Source: Ampelocalamus luodianensis (lineage: Eukaryota > Streptophyta > Magnoliopsida > Poales > Poaceae). Taken from it: a stretch of 64,000 bases of DNA. Shown here one piece after another: positions 49,901 through 62,003 of the stretch. Where the stretch lies: positions 28,323,080 through 28,387,079 of the forward strand of contig CM070617.1 of the NCBI GenBank assembly GCA_036346255.1. The letters run 5' to 3'. The position numbers were made by a program, and so were the translations under genes. Each line of letters begins with the position of its first letter. Position 1 is the first letter of the stretch. The notes under the pieces are model-generated. The model searched no databases, was not told where the DNA came from, and was given only the letters and a program-made list of their open reading frames with translations.

Positions 49901-52900
49901 CTGCTAATCCTATTCCTCCTCGATTTGGAGGGATGAGATACAAGCCACATGATGAAAGAATTACTCTACGACTTGCATTGCAGGTCATCTAGCTCTCTTT
50001 ACTGCTGCGTTCTTCTTTTCTTTATTAGCTTTGTTTTACATGCTGCTACCAACCACTAAAACTCTCCTGACTGCTCATAAAATTTTCCTTAGTTTCATTG
50101 CTGATGTTTTGCCCTTTCAATTCTTATTATGGTGTCAAATGCTACAGTTCGGTTCTTAGAATCAATCTGGACCTGGTTGGTCTTTGGATATAGTACTAGA
50201 CCGCTTGTAGGAAAGGTGATATCTTGAAAGTGTTTTTACTAGAAGTAGGTATTTCAGTGTAATTCTGCTTGCGTTTTGAGCTTGTCAAAGTTTCTAGAAT
50301 GCCTGTTTCTCCTGTGGTTTTTCAAGGTATTGTTGTTAATGGTTAATCGGTCTTCAACAAAATGGCACAGGATTCAGATTAACTGAGGTGTTGTTTTGCG
50401 AAACAATCAGTATTAGCTTGATTTTTTCAAGTTGGTAGCTGTTAATTTTTATAGCAAGTTCTCATAAACCAACAAGTTGGGTTCTTGAGTTTCCTAACCC
50501 AATTTTTCCTTAAGCTAATAGAAGCAGCTGCTAGACTGTTTGGTCTGTCTCGTTCTCAAGTTTTGCTTAGATTGGCATCTTTAATCCATTTAGCAGCAGA
50601 CACAAGAACACAAAATTTTGTGTTCTTGAGTTTCCTAACCCAATTTTTCCTTAAGCTAATAGAAGCAGCTGCTAGACTGTTTGGTCTGTCTCGTTCTCAA
50701 GTTTTGCTTAGATTGGCATCTTTAATCCATTTAGTAGCAGACACAAGAACACAAAATCATTTTGTATTGGTAATTGCTGGTGCTTATGTTTTTCAAACTT
50801 TTTCTGACTCCCTATGACCTTACTCTGTCAAACATTGGCTTTAATTTTATTGTCATAGAAACTAAGTAATCGAGCATTGGATTTAAATGAAGACTGGAGG
50901 AAGTAGGATCATTTGGTATTTATGTAATTTTGTTTCTCTTTTGTAAGTTCTTGTTGCCATGTGTTGGGTTTGTTCCTCATTAGCTGTTAACTAATGCATT
51001 ACCTCTTGCATCTAGTTTTCTTTATGTGCTTCTTCAGTATACTAAACATATTGGATGATTGCCAGGATTTTTCTCAGCCGAAGTCTGAGGCTAGTCCACC
51101 TGATGGGGTTTTAACGGTTCCTTTATTGAGGCATCAGGTTAGGTACACGTACACCATGCAGTCAATGTTGTGTTATTTGCTGAAAATAGTATTACCAGCT
51201 TCTGAGTAATTTTTGTTGTTTTTCACAGAAAATTGCTTTGTCATGGATGGTGCAAAAGGAGACAAGTGGTTTGCACTGTTCTGGTGGAATTCTTGCAGAT
51301 GATCAGGTATATTAGTTAATTTTTCCCCTGTTGTTCAGCAAAATGGGCAAGTATGTCTTAGAGGTCATTTGATGCTTTTCAGGGCTTGGGTAAAACTGTA
51401 TCAACTATATCACTGATTTTGACAGAAAGATCACCATTACCACGCCCATCTGCTATTAAGCAAGAGCCATGTGAAGCTGTAACTCTCAACGACGACGACG
51501 ACGATGCTGAACCTTGTATGAAAAGGGCGATACAGACATGTAGCCCTGAATTGGCAAGTACTACTGTTAAGACGGAAATTCATATAGTAGAGGTTAAGAC
51601 CAGGCCAGCTGCTGGGACTCTGGTTGTTTGCCCGACAAGTGTTCTACGGCAGTGGGCCGAGGAACTGAGGAATAAAGTCACCACTAAAGCAAATTTGACC
51701 TTTCTAGTTTATCATGGTAGCAACCGTACGAAGGATCCTAATGAGCTTACTAAATACGATGTTGTGCTAACTACATATTCTATAGTGAGCATGGAGGTAC
51801 CAAAGCAATCAAATCCTGACAGTGATGATGAAGAGAAAGGGAAGCCTGACAGATATGGTGCTCCTGTGGGCTCTTCAGGCAGCAAAAAGAGGAAGGCTTC
51901 CTCTTCTAAAAAACAAAAATGGAAGCACAACGGAGAGTAGCTTGCCTGAGAGACCTCTTGCAAAAGTTGCTTGGTTTAGGGTTATTCTTGATGAAGCACA
52001 AAGTATTAAAAATTACCGAACTCAGGTTGCTAGGGCTTGTTGGGGTTTGCGAGCCAAAAGAAGGTGGTGTTTGTCAGGGACACCAATACAGAATGCTGTT
52101 GAGGATCTCTACAGCTATTTTAGATTTCTCAGATATGATCCATATGCTGTATACAAGCAATTTTGCACCATGATAAAAACGCCAATCAGCAAGAACCCAA
52201 TAACTGGTTACAAGAAGCTTCAAGTTGTTTTGAAGACAGTAATGCTACGTCGGACTAAAGGTCAGTTAGTTAATATTATCTGCATTTTCCATCTCCAGCA
52301 TGTACATATCTAAGAATTCAAGTCATATTTTATTGTGTACCAAGAAATAAGGTGTCCCGCCGATTGTGCTTAAACCACACGTAACATCTTAGTCGGAGAT
52401 AATTTTTGCTTGCCTAGAATCTGCGGAAATAATTGGTGTGTCAAATATAATTGAAAAGTTATCATATGTTTGTTAAGCTAAAATTACAAATCTCTCTCCA
52501 AATAGCATGTTAAGAGTTGCTAGTGTCTTCAGAATAGAGTGATGATAATATCTTGGAAGATGCTATACAATGGGGTGCCATCAAATCATCAGTTAGCGGG
52601 ATAAGCATGAGTTGTACGATTCAAATCATCTTCCTTTGTCTTATTTATGCGCATCTACTTTCCTGTCGACAAGTACCTGTTTATGGCTGTCAAAGGAATC
52701 ACGTTGATTAGTCAAACATTTTAGCTTAAAATGTGTAATTGTAAATTTCTGTTGCAAACTTGCAATGATATTTTGGAACTTTCATCTTCACAATCTGGCT
52801 TATTCTTCAAATATGTTCATGCACTATTTTATCCAACATTAGGGTATATTTAACTTTGACTTATATTAGATTGCTGTTGTATTCTATAGAAGTTATTCTT

Positions 52901-55900
52901 TTCTTCTTCCTGTTATATGAGTAGATCGATGTCTCATAATGTTGATCAAGTCTTCAATCATGCATTTATCTTATTCTATCCCCTAATTGTGCTTTCCCTT
53001 TTATTCCCTTTTTGTTTTTTTTGGCCAGTTATGTTTAGCCTTGAGAGCAACCATCCACCATGAGTTGAACAATGAACTTGTAGCCTATTAAGCTAAATCA
53101 CAGGTCTAGCCTTTTGTAAACTACGTTCATGTAGCAGACATAGTTAGTTTTTATCTAATAAATAGATACACAGACATGTTTTTAACCTACATATGCGCTA
53201 GCTCCCTTTCAGTACTTGTGGACTTTCTGTTAAACATTGCTATTAATGTTGCTATATTCTTTGCATGGTTATTAAGGCGTCGCTTAAGCGTCGCCTAAGC
53301 GGTAAGGCGCCGCCGGAGGGCAAGGCGTCGCCCCCGCCTTAGGCCTAAGGCGCCGTTCTTCTCACGGAGAGAAGAGGAGGTGCCTCTCCCGCACCGCCGA
53401 GGAGGCGGCGCGGTCGAAGGGGCGCGAAGGGAGAGGGAGAGCCGGAGAGGGGCGAAGGGGCGGGGAGGGAGAGCCAGAGAGGAAGACGTGGGAGGATGGA
53501 GGCGGCGCGCCCGGCCGAGGAGGCGTGGAGGAGGCGGCGCGGCGGCGGCGAGGAGGAGGCGGCGGCGAAGGCGAGAGGATGCGGTGAAGAAGATGAAGCG
53601 CAAGTGCGTGACCTCCATCGAGCAGCCGGGCAGGGGGAAAAGACTAGGCGCGGGCAGCCGGGGTAGGACGGGCAGACGGGCAGGCCGGTCAGCCAGGATC
53701 TTCTGTGGTCGGATCTTCTATGGCTTCTAACTGTTGTTGGGATCTTCTGCGGCCTTCAGATCTGCTGGTCTGCTGGTCTGCACTGCCGCCTTAGGGATAT
53801 GTAAGGCGTCGCCTCGCCTCACGCCATACCGCTTAAAAGGTGTGAGGGGGGTGGGTCGCCTCACCTCGCCTTACCGCCTTAATAACCATGATTCTTTGTG
53901 TATGCTGTTATGCTTAAAATGTAACAAGTGCATTTTAGTGTTATTCATGATGACTGAAATTACAGTCTTTGTATCACCACTTTCAGTATTCCAAAAACGG
54001 GTCTACTAGAAATGGGTGCCCCTACCTGTTACCGTAAAATCGCCGGCTAGGCCGCATAATAAAGCTGGTTAGGTTGTAATGCGGTATAATCACTACTAGG
54101 TGTGTGAGTGGACAAATACCGGTTACCTATTTTTAGAACATTCCTGTCAGTCATTGTGTGATCTAATGTATTGCTACTGCTTGGTTATTAATTTGATATG
54201 TGTAATTATGATTTGGCACCCTGGAATTCCTGAAATTTCAACAATGTATAGCAGTATTTTTTTAAACAGTATTCTCCATTGTAACTTTGTTGATTTGTGT
54301 CTTCTTTCCTTTTCCCCTCCTGTGGTACTTTACTTTCCCCCTGTTATTACCCTTTGTAATTGGTGTTGAAAGTTGGATTTATTTGTTCTTCATATTATGC
54401 TACGTTCATATCTTAGTTATGACTTATTGTCTTGTAGCGACAATGCTTGATGGAAAACCAATCATTTCCCTACCTCCGAAGACTGTTTCTCTTAAGACGG
54501 TGGACTTCACAAGTGAGGAGCGTGCTTTTTATAACGTTCTAGAAGCTGAATCACGAGAACAGTTCAAGGTGTGTTCACAATGTTGATTAATAGTATAATT
54601 TCTGATATGTACTTTTTAGTTGTTCTGTCAATATTTTGATCTTTGGACCTTGTCATTTCTCAATAAGATAAAGGCATATTTTTACTTGACAGATACATTG
54701 ATAAAACAATCCGGAGTATTTTCTTAAGTATGAAAGTTATTCCCTTGTTATGTTGAAACATGGTATAAATCTTTTTGTATTAATCTCCACCTATTCTTGG
54801 AATGCAAAGAGTACAGAACCCTACATACTTGAAAATTGAAATAAAGGTACCGGAGTCTAGGACAGTAGTGTATGTTAGAGATTGGGCTCATACCATCCCT
54901 GATTAAAACTTAACATTAGTGAGCTACTATAACATTTATGAGATGAAGCAGGGTTGACAACTTATTTCAACATTTAAATCACTTGAAGATATTGGTGCTT
55001 GCTGATGTGTTTCATACTTTCATCCATATGCTCACTAGTGCAAGTAAACCACTTATCTGCAGGTTTACGCAGCTGCTGGTACTGTTAAGCAAAATTATGT
55101 CAATATCCTGCTGATGCTTTTACGGCTCAGACAGGCATGTGATCACCCTCACCTAGTTAGAGGCCATGAGTCTACTTCTAGCTGGATGTCTTCATTGGAG
55201 ACGGCGAAGAAACTTACAATGGAAAGGCAACAAGAATTGCTGGTTTGCTTGCAATCTTGTTCTGCAATATGCGCTCTCTGCAATGTAAATGAATTGCTCC
55301 CTTTTCTAACTGCATCTAAAGCTCTGGTGTCTGTCTATTTACTCTTCGTCTCTGCATCGTGTTCTGCAATATTTGTTGCATTTGATTTTGCTATCTGCTA
55401 TTATGCTGTGGAGTGTGTTGTGTGGTAATTTATTTGAATCACTCTTGCAGCTAGTAATTTTACATACTTGAGTGAGTTTTGGGGTTTCTTACTGGCAATT
55501 GGACCTACTGCTATTGTTACCACAAGAATGTGAAATTGCAGAAAGTCTGGCTATCACAGTGAAGCAATAGTAATTATTAGCGCATTGCTGGGGGATTGGT
55601 TGCGAGCTTGCTTTCCTGGATGCACAGAAACATCGATAGCCAGGGAAATTTCCTAAGCTAGGGCTAAGCACCAAAATGTATCTTGCGGTTAGCATACATC
55701 TGAGCATTAAGTTTGCTAAGTTTGCATGTCTACCTGTGACAAAGTGCTTTAAAAACCCAGCTGGTTTGAACCTAGCTAGGAAAAAATTCAGGAAAAGAAA
55801 TAACACTAATCTTGAGTTCAGTTTTCTTGATCCCAACTAGATAATAGGCCATGAACATTCATGCCTACTATTCTGCCTCAGAATCACTTCTGATCCTTAA

Positions 55901-57493
55901 TAACTTAAATTGCGCAGGATGCACCAGAAGATGCTGTTGTTACTATGTGCGGTCATGTTTTTTGCAACCAATGCATATTGGAGCAACTTAATGGCGATGA
56001 CAGCATATGTCCAGTGTCCAATTGCAGACTCCGACTAAATGCAACTTCATTATTCTCCCGAGGCACCCTTGAATGCTCTCTGCGCAGATTAACCTGTGAC
56101 TTCCTGTCTAATGATTCCTGTATGGACATGGAACATGCTGAAAAGCAGCCTGGGATTGATTCATCTTATGCATCTTCCAAAGTGCGGGCTGCCCTAGATA
56201 TTCTTCTCTCGTTGCCTAAATTAGATTCCACCCAAATTAGTGATAACAAAAAATCAATCGTGCTTCCCTCCGAAAAAATCAATGGAGAGAGTTCTCCTTC
56301 AGAATATGTTGACACCAAGATGACAGAGAAGGCCATTGTTTTCTCTCAATGGACTAGAATGCTGGATTTGCTAGAGGTTCATTTGAAAGCTTCTCATGTG
56401 ACGTACCGGAGGCTTGATGGAACAATGTCTGTTGCTGCTCGGGAAAGAGCTGTGAAAGACTTCAATACAGTTCCAGAGGTTTGTATTCAATGACATCTGG
56501 CATATGTAATTTCTTGAGCGTACCACGTTTTGTTCTTTGTGCCTTAAAAAAACATTCTGTTCTTTGTTAACTTTTGCTGTTGACAGGTTACTGTTATGAT
56601 CATGTCTCTCAAAGCTGCAAGTCTTGGTCTGAATATGGTGGCTGCCTGCCATGTACTTCTGCTTGATCTTTGGTGGAATCCTACCACAGAAGACCAAGCT
56701 GTTGATAGAGCACACCGTATTGGCCAAACGCGACCTGTCACAGTATCACGGTTAACTGTGAAAGATACTGTTGAAGATCGTATTCTGGCTCTCCAGGTAA
56801 ATTTGAATTCATCAGGCTTTGCTTTTGATTGCAAATCATTTGAATTTGTATTCCTGAGCAGTTAGTGGGAGCCCATCTGTAGTCTGGCAAGAATCTCATC
56901 TCCAGATTCCTGCTGGATTTTCATCTTTGCCAGGTGGTCAAACCAGCCATAGGAGGCTGTCTGGTATCCAGAGAACTATTAAAAAAGTTTAAGAAGTCCT
57001 TTTTGTAGCTTTAAGAATATCCCTAGTAAGATTGACTTCCCTTGTGATTTTTGGGAACAAATAGTTTCATTTTACTGACATTGATTTATGACCTCTGGGA
57101 ACAATAGTTAAGAGTGTACAAAAAGTGTAGGCACCGGAATTCACCCGGACCAACCGTAATACAGCTAGAAATCCCTGCAAAACTATTAGTATGCTTATCT
57201 TGTCATGAATATCATTTCCTACTTGGTTCCTATTGGTGAGGTCCTACCCATTTGGTAAAATCCTATGTAAAACTATTTTTCAACCCTTACCGTAGCTACT
57301 AGAAAGTACTGTTTATTCACGAGTAACTTGGTTCGACAATAAATATTTGAATGTAATGATGCCCCACTAAGCTGACAACTTGTCTCAGGAGAAAAAGCGG
57401 GAGATGGTTGCTTCTGCTTTTGGGGAAGACAGATCCGGTGCCCGTCAGACGCGATTGACAGTGGAAGACTTGAATTATTTGTTCATGGTTTAG
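47000..57493 (+). CDS. SNF2-family ATPase with RING finger (CHR28/RAD5-like), frameshift in exon 8
   Basis: Thirteen exons: 47000-47140, 48418-48487, 48588-48731, 48816-49028, 49106-49983, 51066-51137, 51229-51306, 51383-52260, 54438-54568, 55063-55284, 55918-56478, 56587-56796, 57389-57493. Allowing for one extra base in exon 8 they give 1233 residues. The N-terminal ~480 are acidic and disordered. The ATPase follows: GGILADDQ/GLGKT (motif I, split by an intron), TLVVCPTSVLRQWAEEL, ILDEAQSIKN (II), LSGTPIQN (III). Then come the C3HC4 RING (CALCN/DAPEDAVVTMCGHVFCNQC) at about 937-985 and the helicase-C part (KAIVFSQWTRMLDLLE, AASLGLNM, VDRAHRIGQTRPV). Such proteins remodel chromatin or join ubiquitin ligation to DNA translocation; Arabidopsis CHR28/FRG-type proteins act in DNA-methylation silencing. 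In this sequence the frame is lost at the A-run 51908-51913 and stops at 51938-51940, before motif II. Confidence 0.93.
48200..48233 (+). repeat. 34-bp duplicate of SNF2 exon 2 sequence in intron 1
   Basis: The 34 bases match 48456-48489 (the end of exon 2 plus its donor) with one change (C for G). Both copies end in CATGAAG followed by GT, and the upstream one is preceded by an AG. It could act as a decoy splice site or alternative exon. Confidence 0.8.
50481..50757 (+). repeat. 141-bp tandem duplication in SNF2 intron 5
   Basis: The first copy starts at 50481 and the second at 50622 (GTTCTTGAGTTTCCTAACCC). They appear almost identical, with a C/T difference in TTTAG(C/T)AGCAG. Near-identity points to a recent duplication. 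It lies within the 1082-nt intron between exons 5 and 6 and does not alter the coding frame. Confidence 0.85.
53264..53890. mobile_element. hAT-type MITE (627 bp) in SNF2 intron 8
   Basis: Both ends carry a perfect 16-bp inverted repeat, CATGGTTATTAAGGCG, flanked by identical 8-bp direct repeats ATTCTTTG (53256-53263 and 53891-53898), the duplication length typical of hAT elements. Several AAGGCG-type subterminal repeats follow on both sides. The interior (53340-53700) is strongly GC-rich with a frame of Arg/Gly repeats, possibly captured host DNA but without a recognisable domain. Intact duplications suggest a fairly young insertion. Confidence 0.85.
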
Positions 57494-59104
57494 CATCACT
57501 CGTGACTCCTGAGACTGAACACAATTTTGCTCATGGGATGGTGTAATAGGCAGTGATAGATAAAATTTGTCTGGGGACAAATAACAAATAGCATTTCTCT
57601 AGGGGTTATTAGTGTCTTCAGTTTGTACAGGTGCTGAGATTTTGTAGTTTAAAGGTGCATTGTGGTCGTTAGATCATCCAATTCTTTTCGCACTGCAAGC
57701 AGAAAGGTACTTCGTCAGGTAAATTTTCAATTAGCTGCAGTGGTGTCTGTTTGACTTAATATCGTGAAGATAACAAAGGAAAATGTCATTAGCTAACATG
57801 ATATCTGTACATAGTTGCCATCAGCATATTTAAACTTAGTTTGGGCATCAGCGTTTCCGCAGTGTGGTTGTATATGATAAACCATGTAAAAGATTGAGCT
57901 GAGCTATTTTCCTATTTAATCTCAGTTTATGGAGAATGGGTGTTGTCAATGTATGCTTTATCTGGGGTGTGGTATCAGATATTGAGGGTGTGTTTGGTTG
58001 CCTCTTTGTCCTCAGCGTGGCCTGTTTGTGTTATCCAAGCTGAATCTAACCAGACTGAGTGGATGCAATGATGAGTTATTTGGTTGTCTGTTTCTGTTAG
58101 ATTAAACTGTGTTGAGATGTTGTTTGGTTGCTTATATTTGGCGTAAGAGAAGGTGAATAGACTCATAAGCGTCCAGTCTGGCTAAGGAGAGAAGCTCGAA
58201 TCGAACGTTTCCCCCTTGGCCTGGCTTGAGATAGAATATTACATTCACTCAGCCAGACATCCAAAAATTTGCATCTACGAGCCAACCCTATACCGCTACC
58301 GCGATTCCGCTGTTTGAACTCCAGCAGTCTGGCTTATTGACCTTCTCGCAAATCCTTACCAAGTTATCATCGGTTGTGAAATCCGCTGCCGCATGTAACG
58401 TGTTGCCACGCCTAAAAGAAACAGAGACCGCGAGCCGCGTACCCGGCGCTCGTTCGTGCTGGACGAACGTCTTTCCGCTGCGTGGTCAACTATGGCATAC
58501 CGCCGTGGCTCTTCGGCACGGTGAAATAAAGGCATCGTTGGCTGCGGCTGACCTCCTTGTAGCTGTAGGGCCCCGCCCACGCTACGGTTGCCATTGCGTG
58601 CAACCTGCTCCACGGTCGCGGGTGTGGTAGATGCATGTCCGGCTCGCCAACGATGAGGACATATTGACATCTAGTTGGATTAGCTCAGAGAAGGAAGAGC
58701 AGTCGATCCAATGTACTGCAGCAACTGCTCGTTTCAGTATCGCGTCATAAAGTAGTCCTTGAGGTTGCAGCAATCTTACCTAATGATCACGAGCTGGTAG
58801 CATTTTAGCGACATCCCACTTGCAGGATTTAGCACTATGATTGTCCCCTTACTAAAGCTAAGCACTATTTGCTATAGAACAACTCAAATTGCCACAAGTC
58901 CAACAAATTTCATGTTTTTCCTTCTTTTTGACCCCAAAAAAAATCCAGTTCATTTTGATGCTATACAAATCAAACTCAACTCATATAATCAATTCCTCCT
59001 CCATCTATTCAGTCAAAACACCAAGCAGCACGATCATAAACATATAAAAACCTTGGGAAAGCTGTAGTTAAGTCCAAAAATCTCACTCATGGGTCATGGC
59101 TCCA
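57494..59104. other. 3' UTR of the SNF2 gene and intergenic DNA
   Basis: 57494-57960 is T-rich and suits the 3' UTR. A possible MITE left end GGGTGTGTTTGGTTGCC is at 57986, but no matching right end is seen. 58370-58700 is GC-richer with overlapping open frames on both strands and no domain. No gene is called. Confidence 0.45.
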
Positions 59105-59117
59105 CGAGCCTATCCGC

Positions 59118-59241
59118 GACTGACGAACCTCTTCCGGCATTAGACCCTGATGATCCATACTAACGCCTGGGTCATCCGTGACTGACGAACCTCTTCAGGC
59201 ATTAGACCTTGATGATCCATACTAACGCCTGGGTCATCCGT
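59118..59241. repeat. 62-bp tandem duplication at the LecRK pseudogene 3' end
   Basis: The unit GACTGACGAACCTCTTC...GGGTCATCCGT occurs at 59118 and 59180 with two base changes, and a partial third copy runs to about 59241. It repeats the segment encoding DPGVSMDHQGLMPEEVRQS in the C-terminal tail. Confidence 0.8.
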
Positions 59242-59811
59242 GCTCGACGAGCCTCCGACAGACACCGGAGCAACCAATTCAGGCAACGGGAAGAACGTCG
59301 GCACCGGCATCTTTGGTGGCAGCGCAGGCAATGGCGCCTCAAATTTCAGCACGTTCAGGGCCTGCCTGATACTTGGCCTATGTGCGTAGTCAGGATGAGC
59401 ACACCGCAATCCTACAACCATCAGACGCTCCATCTGCTTCTCGTCAAACTCCTCATTCAGCCTGCTGCTTCGAGAAGAGATTTCTTCCCATAGAGCTTCC
59501 ACACCCACGGCGCCTTGCCTTGCTCGGCTCCTCGTTGAGTTCCGCCGGCCGTCGCCCGCACGCGATCTCCAATGCCACGACGCCGAAGCTGTACACGTCC
59601 GACTCCCCGCTCGCCTTGCCCGTCATCACGCACTCTGGCGCTAGGTAGCCCAGCGTGCCGGCCAGGACGTTGGTGTGTGGCAGGACAGGTTCACAATTTC
59701 ACCGAAATTTCAGAAATTTCGTTACCCTCCGAAATAAGTACCACTCGTTCAAAAAAAATCGGAAACATTTGAATTTAGACAAAGTAAGTTCTAAATTCGG
59801 CAACATTGGCC

Positions 59812-62003
59812 TGTTAAGAGTAGTAGTGTAATAGTTATGTATAGGTTAGGGATAGTTGTGTAATTGTAGTCTAGTCTAGAGTTTTACTTGTACACTATAT
59901 ATTACCCATTGGACTCTTACAATACATTTAAGAATTCAGCCTTCATCCAATCCTCTTATCTCTCAAATTCTAACATGGTATCAGAGCCTAGATCCATAAA
60001 TTAGCCTCGATCTTCTTCAACCGCTGCCGCCCTCGGAAGGAGCAAACTCCTCTCCCACGGGCAACACCTCATCTCATTTTTATCTTTAGCATTTGTAGTT
60101 TCTTAACGTGGAGCAGTACAGCAGCCAACAGTTTCATCTTGCCTGCCTCGTCTCAGCAGCACAATAGCAAATCCAAATCGCCCAGCAAATCCATCACCCA
60201 CCCCCTCTGCGTCGCCAGATCCGGGTGGGATTTGGCCATCCTTGTCGCCGGAGCTTGCCTTCGCCATCACCGACCAGATCAGTTGGTCTCCGCTGTTGCC
60301 ATCGTCCCTAGGGGTGTCGTAGCTAGTCGGATTCGACCGAATCCAGCGCTGACATCATCTTCTCTAACCAGATCCAGACAGAGTTGGTCGGCGGGCCCGA
60401 GCCGCTGGTCGAGCGACGCATCTTCCCCTCTGCTCGAGCGGATCTTCCCTGAGCTCGAGCGATGCATCTTCCTCTGGTAAATCTTCCCCAAGCTCGAACC
60501 TACCTCTCCCGAGCAACCCACGATGAATCCAGGTCGGATTCAAGAGGTGCTCGACGAATCCACGCTCGGTGTCACCGTTCATGCCGGATCTGCGCTTCGT
60601 CCACGTCGGATCCTCTGCTCCAGTATCTCACGGTGGATCCTCCTTACGCCTTCTAGTTGATCTGGCGCCTTGATCCTGCATCTTTGCTCCACCGCTCGGC
60701 GCCTGGAGAATCACTCGGCGCCGCCGCTCGGATCCACCAAGGATCTAGCGAGATCATGTGCTGGAGGCCAAGGACTTCTCCTCAAGAACGACGCCTTGCT
60801 CCTCTGCTCCGGCATAGATCCGGTGGGTTCCCACCTAAGATCTGGTGTAGCGCACCACCGCCATCCATGCCCTCTGCTCCAGTGACTCCTGCTCCGGCAC
60901 CTTGGACTTCGTCTGCTTGTTCGTATGGGTGATTACTGCTTTCGATCTGCTGATACTCATAGTGCTGCTTGGTTATTGCTAGTTGCATCTGATCTGTTGA
61001 TTGATTACTCTGCCTCACTACTGCTAGTATCCTAAGTTTATTTTCCTTTGATTTCCATTGAGTCCATCCAAGTCCGCTGCATCTCTCTTTGAGTTCGTCG
61101 AAGTCGTGCCAGTTTATCATATCCTTTGTCAATTAGCCGATTGCTTCTTCCTTTTTCAGGTTGCCGCGGTCCGTCCATTAGATCGAGTGTGGTCGCCCCC
61201 GTCATCGTTGTTGACGTGACTTTGCCCTCTTGGTCCTCTCTTGTAGCCATTTTGCTACATATCTTCTCATCATTGCGACTCTTGACCAATGGCTTTCTTG
61301 GTTGTTATCATCAACTGTCTCTTCATTTTTGTTTTCGTCGGATGCTAGATTTGACACCGTCATCTCACATCTTGGGTGGGCGGATCTGGTTTGTCATCTT
61401 TGCCTTCGTTGAGCGCCAGATTCGACACTGTCACCTCACATCTTGGGTGGGTGGATCTGGTCCGTCATCTTTGCCTTCGTCAAGTGCCAGATTTGACACC
61501 GTCACCTCACATCTTGACTGGGCGGATCTGGTCCATCATCTTTGCCTTCGTTGAGCGCCAGATTCGACACTGTCACCTCACATCTTGGGTGGGTGGATCT
61601 GGTTCGCGTCTTCGTCTCTATCTCTCTTCATTGGCTTGATTTGACATATCTTTCTATTTCTGTCGGTTTCAACATCTCTAAATCAAGACATTTGTGTGTG
61701 AAGAGCCGAAGGACAATTTTTGTTCAAGAGTTGCATGCTTTGACGACATCTTCAAGACCGAACTTCGGATTCATCTTTTATTTTAGTGTTATCCTCTTCA
61801 AACTTAATGCTATTGCATACACATTGAGTTTGAGTGGTGGTGTTAAGGGTAGTAGTGTAATAGTTATGTATGAGTCAGGGGTAGTTGTGTAATTGTAGTC
61901 TAGTCTAGGGTTTCACTTGTATACTATATGTTGCCCCTTGGCTCTTGCAATACATTCAAGAATTCAACCCTCATTCTCTCATCTCCTCTCCCAAATTCTA
62001 ACA
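59812..62003 (+). mobile_element. Short nonautonomous copia-type LTR element (2.2 kb)
   Basis: The LTRs are 59812-59975 (164 bp) and 61841-62003 (163 bp), both TGTTAAG...TTCTAACA and roughly 85% identical by eye. A TGGTATCAGAGC primer site follows directly at 59976-59987, and a GAGTTTGAGTGGTGG purine-rich tract precedes the second LTR. The flanks TGGCC and AGGCC form a 5-bp duplication with one change. The 1.9-kb interior has no gag or pol motif, so it must have moved with enzymes from another element. It sits in the LecRK kinase sequence. Confidence 0.9.
61350..61612 (+). repeat. 71-bp tandem repeat inside the short LTR element
   Basis: Units start at 61350, 61421, 61492 and 61563 with TT(T/C)GACAC(C/T)GTCA, and each runs through CTCACATCTTG..TGGG.GGATCTGGT to GCCAGA; the last is partial. 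The repeat probably arose after or during transposition; 71 is not a multiple of three, so it is not a coding repeat. Confidence 0.85.

Noticed and set aside
53295..53730. Arg-rich frames within the intronic MITE
   Set aside because: Mirror-image frames on both strands of a GGC/GAG-rich tract; no domain. Captured host DNA remains possible but cannot be supported.
57986..58340. Possible MITE beginning GGGTGTGTTTGGTTG
   Set aside because: No matching inverted right end within 1 kb, so no element can be delimited.
58337..58773. Candidate exon of a gene upstream of the LecRK pseudogene
   Set aside because: Frames on both strands lack any recognisable kinase, lectin or other motif and no splice structure links them.
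61126..61639. Open frames with repeated peptides in the short LTR element
   Set aside because: They derive from the 71-bp tandem array read in successive frames; no gag or pol motif.
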